Shown here: one piece after another, positions 1 to 4,347 of the stretch
Layout: each line of letters begins with the position of its first letter
How positions within the stretch are numbered: position 1 is the stretch's first letter
NCBI GenBank assembly: GCA_031259605.1
Contig: JAIRLE010000181.1
Coordinates: forward strand, 1-8,742
Direction: 5' to 3'
Source of the DNA: Zoogloeaceae bacterium
GTDB lineage: Bacteria; Pseudomonadota; Gammaproteobacteria; Burkholderiales; Rhodocyclaceae
DNA length: 8,742 nt
The notes under the pieces: model-generated
The model's input: the letters and a program-made list of their open reading frames with translations, nothing else
The model's database searches: none
What the model was told of the DNA's origin: nothing
Program-made: the position numbers and the translations under genes

Positions 1-231
1 CTGTACAACCTTTCGGACGAGCAGATGGAATACCAGTTGCTCGATCGCATGAGCTGCAAACGGTTCTGCGCTCTGGGCAATGCAGGCAATATCCCGGATC
101 GCGCCACCGTGTGGGTCTTCGAGAAGCGCATTGGTCAGGCGCGAGCGAACCTTGCGATGACGATGATGGCGGCCTGCCGCAACCTGAAGCGGCTGGTCTA
201 TTTCCAGGAGGCTGGGATCAAGGCCTTGTAA
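1..231 (+). pseudogene. IS5-family transposase, internally deleted and left-truncated by the window edge
   Basis: The frame is open from base 1, so the ATG at 25 is internal and the true start lies off the left edge. The first part reads YNLSDEQMEYQLLDRMS then IPDRATVW, which is the N-terminal region seen in many IS5-family transposases. The last part, ARANLAMTMMAACRNLKRLV, matches the extreme C-terminus of the same family. The roughly 200 residues expected between them, carrying the DDE catalytic aspartates and glutamate, are absent. The join falls at RIGQAR (bases 127-144), where full-length relatives have a similar RIG-x-A motif early and an IGQAR motif late. An in-frame deletion by recombination between short similar sequences would explain this. 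The product cannot be catalytically active. Family assignment is from remembered motifs, not a search. Confidence 0.82.
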
Positions 232-371
232 CGCCCGAAATGGGCCGAATCGCCGCTGTCCGGGGCGATTTGAGGCAAAAACGGGGCAACGCCACCGGGA
301 AAAAATGGGGATCGGTCGAAAAAGTCGGGCCGGGTTCGGGCGCGATCATTGTTGCGCAGCAGGATTGGTTG

Positions 372-397
372 GAGGTATCGGGTTATTCGAGGCACCC
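372..397 (-). repeat. Probable right terminal inverted repeat of the IS5-family element
   Basis: Read inwards on the minus strand from 397, the sequence begins GGGTGCCTCGAATAACCCG, the style of terminus used by several IS5-group elements. It lies about 165 bp beyond the transposase stop codon. The exact inner limit is a guess, and the matching left repeat is off the window. Confidence 0.5.
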
Positions 398-403
398 AAT
401 GAA

Positions 404-498
404 TTACTCACCGGTCGCTAAATGAGGCGACAATAATATACCCAGAACCAGCATGGTTACTGTGTTGCTTGACGACCAATAAAGCGACCGGTCAGTAA
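404..498. repeat. 95-bp segment with 16-bp inverted terminal repeats
   Basis: The left arm TTACTCACCGGTCGCT (404-419) and the right arm AGCGACCGGTCAGTAA (483-498) are reverse complements at 15 of 16 positions. A small hairpin (AACCA, GCA, TGGTT; 446-458) sits at the exact centre, and parts of the flanks between also pair weakly, so the whole segment is an imperfect palindrome. It lies 6 bp from the IS5 end and 11 bp from the glmU stop. It could be a miniature inverted-repeat element, or paired operators, since each arm contains an ACCGGT palindrome of a kind TetR-family repressors bind. No run of T follows, so it is not a standard terminator. No target duplication was seen. Confidence 0.65.
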
Positions 499-509
499 CA
501 CCTATTGTT

Positions 510-1877
510 TCATTTGGCGAGTTTCTTCACCGGGCGTTTCCAGCCCGCGATGACCTTTTGGCGCGCACGCGCGACGGTGAGGGCATCGGCGGGCGCGTCG
601 CGGGTGAGCGTGGCACCCGCGCCCACGGTTGCGCCCTTGCCCACGCGCACCGGCGCGACCAATTGACTGCCCGAACCGATGAAGGCATCGTCCTCGATAC
701 GGGTAATGAATTTGCTGGCGCCGTCATAATTGCAGGTAATGACGCCCGCGCCGACATTTACACGCGCGCCAATTTCGGCGTCGCCAATGTAGGTGAGGTG
801 GTTGGCCTTGGAATCCGGGCCAATGCGACTGTTCTTGATTTCCACGAAATTGCCGACATGCGCCCCCGCCGCCAGTTCCGTCCCCGGACGCAGACGGGCA
901 TAAGGCCCGACCACGCTATTTGCACCCACGCTCGCGCCGTCGATGTGGGTAAACGCCGCCAGCCGCGCGCCCACCGCGACGCGGGCATTGCGGATGACGC
1001 AATACGGGCCTACCTCCGCGCCGTCTTCCAGACGCACCTCGCCGTCAAAGACGCAACCCACGTCGATGCTGACTTCCCTGCCGCAAACGAGATGCCCGCG
1101 AATGTCGATGCGCGCCGGATCGGCAAGACGCACCCCCTGCAACAACAGCTTCTCCGCCAACTGGCGCTGACAGACGCGCTCCAGGGCGGCAAGTTGCCGT
1201 TTGTCATTGACGCCCTCCACTTCCCAAGCGGCGGCGGGCTGCGCGGTGTGTATGCTTACGCCATCATATGCCGCGCGCGCCACCATATCGGTAAGGTAAT
1301 ACTCGCCCTGGGCGTTTTCGTTGTCCAGTCTGGCAAGCCACTCGCCCAGCACGTCCTTGGGCAGCAGCAGAATGCCGGTATTGATTTCCGTAATCGCGCG
1401 TTCGGCATCGGAAGCGTCCTTTTCCTCGACAATGCCGCGCACCTGGCCCTGTGCGTCACGCACGACGCGCCCGTAGCCTTGCGGACGATCGAGGTTGACG
1501 GTGAGTAATCCCATGCCCGCGCCGCTCTGCCGCAAGAGGCGTTCCAGCGTCGCTTTTTCGACCAGCGGCACGTCGCCGTAAAGCACCAGCGTGGGCAGGG
1601 CGGCGTCGAGCAAGGGAAGCGCCTGCTCCAGCGCGTGTCCGGTACCCAGTTGTTCGGCTTGCAAGGCCCAGAGGATGTCCGCGTCCGGAAAAGCCTGGCG
1701 CACGGCATCGCCGCCATGCCCATAGACCACCGCCAGACGCGCGGGACGCAGCAGGCGGGCGGTCTCCAGCACATGTTGCAACAGGGGCTTGCCCGCGAGC
1801 GGATGCAGCACCTTGGGACAGGCGGAAACCATGCGTTTCCCCTGCCCGGCGGCAAGAATGACGATATTGAGGCTCAT
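510..1877 (-). CDS. glmU: Bifunctional UDP-N-acetylglucosamine pyrophosphorylase / glucosamine-1-phosphate N-acetyltransferase
   Basis: This cytoplasmic enzyme acetylates glucosamine-1-phosphate with acetyl-CoA and then couples it to UTP to give UDP-GlcNAc for peptidoglycan and LPS. The frame is open to 1964, but the start at 1877 (MSLNIVILAAGQGKRM) places the nucleotide-binding loop where the family has it and gives 455 residues, against 456 in E. coli. The N-terminal uridyltransferase domain (about 1-225) shows LAAGQGKR at 8-15, PKVLH with Lys22, YGDVPL with Asp102, and EGVND with Asn224. The C-terminal left-handed beta-helix (about 248-455) has hexapeptide repeats and the acetyltransferase signature GNFVEIK...SKANHLTYIGD, with His360 corresponding to the catalytic His363 of E. 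coli. It lies 25 bp after the membrane-protein gene on the same strand, so they are probably co-transcribed. No strong Shine-Dalgarno sequence precedes the ATG, which fits translation from upstream. The gene is intact. Confidence 0.97.
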   Translation of the reverse strand: MSLNIVILAAGQGKRMVSACPKVLHPLAGKPLLQHVLETARLLRPARLAVVYGHGGDAVRQAFPDADILWALQAEQLGTGHALEQALPLLDAALPTLVLYGDVPLVEKATLERLLRQSGAGMGLLTVNLDRPQGYGRVVRDAQGQVRGIVEEKDASDAERAITEINTGILLLPKDVLGEWLARLDNENAQGEYYLTDMVARAAYDGVSIHTAQPAAAWEVEGVNDKRQLAALERVCQRQLAEKLLLQGVRLADPARIDIRGHLVCGREVSIDVGCVFDGEVRLEDGAEVGPYCVIRNARVAVGARLAAFTHIDGASVGANSVVGPYARLRPGTELAAGAHVGNFVEIKNSRIGPDSKANHLTYIGDAEIGARVNVGAGVITCNYDGASKFITRIEDDAFIGSGSQLVAPVRVGKGATVGAGATLTRDAPADALTVARARQKVIAGWKRPVKKLAK

Positions 1878-1902
1878 GCGCGAACGGGATATGCGGAAAA
1901 AT

Positions 1903-2655
1903 TCACATTGCCTTCTTGCCGTCGTCCTGGCCGGAGAGTACTTCGTCGAGAATCTGCCGTCCACGCGCGGAAATGACCCAGTGCAGCACGTTCTTGTCGC
2001 TGATGCGGGTTTCGATGAGTCCCGCGTTTTTCAGGACGGCAAGACGCTGGCTGATCAGTTCGCGTCCCAGCGCGGTTTTTTCGGTCAGCGCCGCCAGGTT
2101 GCCATAGACATAGCTTTCGTCCGCCAGCGCGCGCAGCACCTCGATGTCGTTGTAGGTCAGCATTTCGCGCAGGTCGGCGTCCGGCGTCCTGTCGGCGGCG
2201 GGCGCGCTGTCGCGCGCCGCCAGGCATTGGTGCAGATAATCCTGCTCGCGCCGCAGGGTTTCGATTTCCCGTTGCAGTTCATTTTGCGACCGCTCGGTTT
2301 CTTCCCGATAAAAAGAAGCCGGATTTTCGAAAATCCGGCGCGCGGCAATCACATAAATCAGGCAAAAGGCGGCAAAGACGAACAGCGAGCCGGAATGTAC
2401 GCGGGCGGAAGCCAGCAAGTCGCTGGAAAGCATGTTCAGGAGGAGCGGCGCGGTCAGCGCCGTCACCACGCCAAAAACCAGATAACGCCGCCAGTCCTTG
2501 CTTTCCCGGCGGCCATATTGACGCTCGGCCATGTAGAAATTGGCCAGACCGCCCAGTACACCCGCCGCGATCATCACCAGCAAGGCCAGCAACAACGGCA
2601 GATCGAAGAAAGCGCCCAGGGTGGAAGTCACTTCCAAGGATGGTTGCAGTTCCAA
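1903..2655 (-). CDS. Three-helix membrane protein with coiled coil and C-terminal winged-helix domain (YEATS-associated-helix-like)
   Basis: The predicted 250-residue protein has three hydrophobic segments (about 18-40, 57-77 and 88-106). A charged, heptad-like stretch follows at about 117-147 (REETERSQNELQREIETL), then a winged-helix-like domain at about 168-240. In that domain, DIEVLRALADE, the recognition-helix-like ELISQRLAVLKNAGLI and the wing-like ISDKNVLHWVISARG resemble MarR/ArsR-type folds. The membrane part, especially VLGGLANF and LTAPLLLNMLSSDLL, resembles the region databases call YEATS-associated helix; this is from memory. The start is a TTG at 2653-2655 with GGGGGAG five bases upstream; the ATG 20 bases earlier is in another frame. 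It precedes glmU by 25 bp, suggesting an operon. I infer an inner-membrane sensor or regulator with a cytoplasmic DNA- or protein-binding domain, but its function is unknown. Confidence 0.85.
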   Translation of the reverse strand: MELQPSLEVTSTLGAFFDLPLLLALLVMIAAGVLGGLANFYMAERQYGRRESKDWRRYLVFGVVTALTAPLLLNMLSSDLLASARVHSGSLFVFAAFCLIYVIAARRIFENPASFYREETERSQNELQREIETLRREQDYLHQCLAARDSAPAADRTPDADLREMLTYNDIEVLRALADESYVYGNLAALTEKTALGRELISQRLAVLKNAGLIETRISDKNVLHWVISARGRQILDEVLSGQDDGKKAM

Positions 2656-2660
2656 TTTCT

Positions 2661-2667
2661 CTCCCCC
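2661..2667 (-). promoter_or_regulatory. Shine-Dalgarno sequence that decides a TTG start
   Basis: GGGGGAG on the minus strand sits five bases before the TTG at 2655. It is the strongest ribosome binding site among the leftward genes and supports TTG initiation, because no in-frame ATG is available before about residue 28. It begins only four bases from the end of the structured repeat. Confidence 0.7.
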
Positions 2668-2670
2668 TTT

Positions 2671-2786
2671 TTCATCGTAAAACTAACTCCGGTTTGAAAC
2701 CCCGCCCTTCAGGGCGGTGCGAAGGCCGGGGTCCCGACCGTAGCCATTCTCGAGGGGAAAGAACCCCCTTCCCAATGACGTTAAAC
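2671..2786 (-). repeat. Structured dispersed repeat, copy 1
   Basis: This copy shares two blocks with the sequence at 8610-8742: an outer block at 2671-2706 (TTCATCGTAAAAC, then AACTCCGGTTTGAAACC) and an inner block at 2735-2777 (CGACCGTAGCC, CTCGAGGGGA, CCCTTCCCAATG). The segment between them differs but is GC-rich and folds in both copies; here it is CCGCCC, TTCA, GGGCGG (2702-2717). On the minus strand a short frame reads LGRGF, PLENGYGR and ends VSNRS then TAG. It may be the end of a transposable element, for example the tail of an IS200/IS605-type tnpB with its structured RNA, or a non-autonomous derivative. That origin is inference; the repeat itself is seen directly. Confidence 0.75.
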
Positions 2787-2808
2787 CGGCAGTCCTGAAG
2801 GGCTGCCG
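2787..2808. repeat. Imperfect palindrome beside repeat copy 1
   Basis: CGGCAGTCC, TGAA, GGGCTGCCG forms a 9-bp stem with one G-T pair and a four-base loop. It lies 92 bp beyond the rluC stop and directly after the repeat. It lacks a T run, so it is a weak terminator candidate for rluC. Its loop region (CCTGAAGGG) mirrors the hairpin at 2702-2717 (CCCTTCAGGG) in the opposite orientation, so the two could be the paired subterminal hairpins of a small mobile element. The rest of 2809-2900 shows nothing recognisable. Confidence 0.5.
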
Positions 2809-2900
2809 CTAATTTCTTGCTGCGGATTTCAAGATTTTTCAGCGCGGCGACAAACAAGCCGCAACTTCGGCAAAACGGATTTCGGCGAACGATACGCCAT

Positions 2901-3905
2901 TTATGCAATATCCGCCATTTCCCTTGCACTGAAACCGCGTTCCTCCGCCGCGTCCAGATGCCGTATGAAATCGGCGAATGCCACTGGCAGCGGGGCGGCG
3001 AGCGTCAGGCGGCGCGCTTCTTGCGGATGCGGAAAATCCAGGCGGCTGGCGTGCAGCGCCATGCGGCTCAATCCTTCTTTCCGCAAGGCTTTGTTGAGCG
3101 CGAAATCACCATATTTTTCGTCGCCCAGGATGGGAAAGCCCAGATGCGCGAGATGCACCCGCAACTGGTGGGTGCGTCCGGTTTTCAACTGCCCTTCCAG
3201 AAGGGAGAACCGCCGCCAGCGGGCAAGGAGGCGAAAGACGCTATGCGCGGCCTTGCCTTCTTGCGTGTCCACGCGCACCCGCCGCTCGCCGGATTCAGCC
3301 AGATATTTGCAAAGCGGCACCTTGACTTGTTGCACGGGATTCATCCAGTGCCCCTTCACCAGCATCAGGTAACGCTTGTCGGCCACCTGCCCGGCGGCGC
3401 GAAACATGTCGTGCAGGGTATTCAGCGCCGAACGCTTCTTGCCGATCAGCAATACCCCGGAAGTCTCCTTGTCCAGTCGGTGCGCGAGTTCCAGAAAACG
3501 CGCCTCCGGCCGTTGGCGGCGCAGGGTTTCGATAACGCCGAAGCTCACGCCGCTGCCGCCATGCACGGCAATGCCGGCAGGTTTGTCGATGACCAGCAGC
3601 GCCGTGTCTTCGTAGAGCACCGGCAAGTCGATCAGGGGCGCGGGCAAGGTGTCCGCGCTTTCGCGCCCGGCGACGGAGAGCGGCGGCAGACGCAGCGTGT
3701 CCCCGGCCTGCACACGATAGTCGGCGGCGCAGCGTTTCTTGTTCATCCGCACTTCGCCGCTGCGCAATATGCGGTAGATATGGCTTTGGGGCACGCCCTT
3801 GCAATGACGGAACAGATAGTTGTCCAGTCGTTGCCCGGCTTCTTCGGCAGTCACTTCCCGATACGTCACCGCACGGATTGTGGATTTTTTCCCTGTTTTC
3901 ATCAT
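2901..3905 (-). CDS. rluC: 23S rRNA pseudouridine synthase RluC
   Basis: RluC converts uridines to pseudouridine in 23S rRNA (positions 955, 2504 and 2580 in E. coli). The 334-residue product has an S4 RNA-binding domain at about 24-75 (GQRLDNYL, GVPQSHIYRILRSGEVRMNKK), followed by the RluA-family catalytic domain. That domain shows DKPAGIAVHGGSG at 107-119, the catalytic motif HRLDKETSG at 142-150 with Asp145, and the RTHQLRVH motif near 244-251. The alignment with E. coli RluC from memory is close across the whole length, including GGSGVSFGVIE, which separates it from RluA and RluD. The start is a double ATG (MMKTG). A TATAAT box ends five bases before the first ATG, so the message may be leaderless, and no Shine-Dalgarno sequence is visible. 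It is divergent from rne, the same partnership as in enterobacteria. The frame is intact. Confidence 0.95.
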   Translation of the reverse strand: MMKTGKKSTIRAVTYREVTAEEAGQRLDNYLFRHCKGVPQSHIYRILRSGEVRMNKKRCAADYRVQAGDTLRLPPLSVAGRESADTLPAPLIDLPVLYEDTALLVIDKPAGIAVHGGSGVSFGVIETLRRQRPEARFLELAHRLDKETSGVLLIGKKRSALNTLHDMFRAAGQVADKRYLMLVKGHWMNPVQQVKVPLCKYLAESGERRVRVDTQEGKAAHSVFRLLARWRRFSLLEGQLKTGRTHQLRVHLAHLGFPILGDEKYGDFALNKALRKEGLSRMALHASRLDFPHPQEARRLTLAAPLPVAFADFIRHLDAAEERGFSAREMADIA

Positions 3906-3910
3906 TTTGC

Positions 3911-3938
3911 ATTATACTGCGCACCGATTTTGCGTCAC
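3911..3938 (-). promoter_or_regulatory. Candidate rluC promoter with -10 next to the start codon
   Basis: On the minus strand TATAAT occupies 3916-3911 and GTGACG, a partial match to the -35 consensus, occupies 3938-3933, spaced by 16 bp. Only GCAAA separates the -10 box from the rluC ATG. Normal initiation six to eight bases after the box would therefore start within the start codon. Confidence 0.5.
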
Positions 3939-4196
3939 GGACAGTAGCGCCGCGCCGTCAGACCGATCAGCCGCTGCATATTCCGCATGAACCTGAAAGC
4001 GGAGCAGCCTGTCGGCAGGCCCGGCCCCGCAAGTGTTGAACGCCCGCAAAGGCGTTTCCCCCGGCACATTTCGCGCCGGACGAACCGGACTTGTACGTCA
4101 CGCAAATCAACCTGGTTAAGTTCGCTCACCAAAAGTAGCGATACTACTTGATTCGCGTGTTGCACACATCCGCGAACACCCATGCAGAATTCATCG

Positions 4197-4225
4197 CTGG
4201 AAGCCTTTGCCGCTTCCGGCTTTTT
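4197..4225 (+). terminator. Terminator-like hairpin inside the rne leader
   Basis: CTGGAAGC (4197-4204) pairs with GCTTCCGG (4212-4219) through eight pairs including one G-T, with a seven-base loop, and CTTTTT follows at 4220-4225. This is the form of a weak intrinsic terminator. It lies 120 bp before the rne ATG, so it could attenuate rne transcription or end a short upstream transcript. The T run is only five bases long. Confidence 0.45.
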
Positions 4226-4248
4226 GGAAAAGTTGACATTTTTTCAAA

Positions 4249-4291
4249 CGGACGCGGCGGACATGATCACATCGTCTGTCCGATCCGTCCG
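4249..4291 (+). promoter_or_regulatory. Long bipartite stem-loop in the rne leader
   Basis: CGGACG (4249-4254) pairs perfectly with CGTCCG (4286-4291), and inside it CGGACA (4258-4263) pairs perfectly with TGTCCG (4277-4282). The two stems are separated by a symmetrical 3x3 internal loop and closed by a 13-base loop. A U-rich single-stranded tract (ATTTTTTC, 4238-4245) lies just before it. A stable stem beside a U-rich tract resembles the kind of site RNase E binds in its own leader, but that role is inferred. Confidence 0.55.
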
Positions 4292-4313
4292 CCGTACCCT
4301 TCTTTCTGCGTGG

Positions 4314-4342
4314 GTGCTTCGCCCTGCCATGCGCCGGAGCAC
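4314..4342 (+). promoter_or_regulatory. Stem-loop masking the rne Shine-Dalgarno sequence
   Basis: GTGCTTCG (4314-4321) can pair with CGGAGCAC (4335-4342) over eight base pairs, one of them G-T, around a 13-base loop. The right arm contains GGAG (4336-4339), the only good ribosome binding site for the rne ATG at 4348, eight bases downstream. Translation of rne would be lowered when this stem forms, which fits post-transcriptional control of RNase E levels. Confidence 0.55.
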
Positions 4343-4347
4343 ACCAT

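Larger units (their letters stand above)
1..397 (+). mobile_element. Right-hand part of a degenerate IS5-family insertion sequence
   Basis: The element comprises the deleted transposase frame (1-231), a non-coding 3' segment (232-371) and a probable right terminal inverted repeat ending GAGGCACCC at 397. The left end lies outside the window, so the paired left repeat and the target duplication cannot be checked. Nothing else recognisable was seen in 232-371. The right boundary is inferred from the resemblance of the terminal sequence to IS5-family ends, which often begin GGGTGCCTC when read inwards. Confidence 0.6.
3939..4347 (+). other. Non-coding rluC-rne intergenic region and rne leader with serial stem-loops
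   Basis: No convincing gene lies here; the short frames have no family features. Simple stems on the plus strand are GCCTG/CAGGC (4007-4020), AACGCC/GGCGTT (4039-4056), CCGGC/GCCGG (4061-4079) and AAGTAG/CTACTT (4133-4149), followed by three larger hairpins listed separately. A weak promoter-like pair, TTAAGT (4116-4121) and GATACT (4140-4145) spaced 18 bp, is possible but not compelling. In E. coli the rne leader is long and folded and is the site where RNase E controls its own mRNA. The layout here is compatible with such autoregulation, although no sequence match to the enterobacterial element was recognised. Confidence 0.6.

Noticed and set aside
558..1508. 316-codon plus-strand frame inside glmU
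   Set aside because: Entirely antisense to an intact, well conserved glmU, with no recognisable domain.
1878..1964. 29-codon N-terminal extension of glmU
   Set aside because: It overlaps the end of the upstream gene and precedes the conserved GlmU start MSLNIVILAAG; the family has no such extension.
1789..2697. 302-codon plus-strand frame opposite the membrane winged-helix gene and the glmU start
   Set aside because: Its Gln/Arg-rich composition mirrors the opposite strand; the minus-strand gene has clear domains and a good ribosome binding site.
2672..2929. 85-codon minus-strand frame with CRSCG suggesting a zinc-ribbon remnant of TnpB
   Set aside because: Only one Cys pair is present, the frame overlaps the end of rluC, and the repeat-conserved frame (VSNRS) is a different one.
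2817..3947. 376-codon plus-strand frame opposite rluC
   Set aside because: Antisense shadow of rluC, with no motifs or ribosome binding site.
3935..4183. 82-codon minus-strand frame in the rluC-rne gap
   Set aside because: No ribosome binding site, no homology I recognise, and it overlaps the stem-loops and the rluC promoter.
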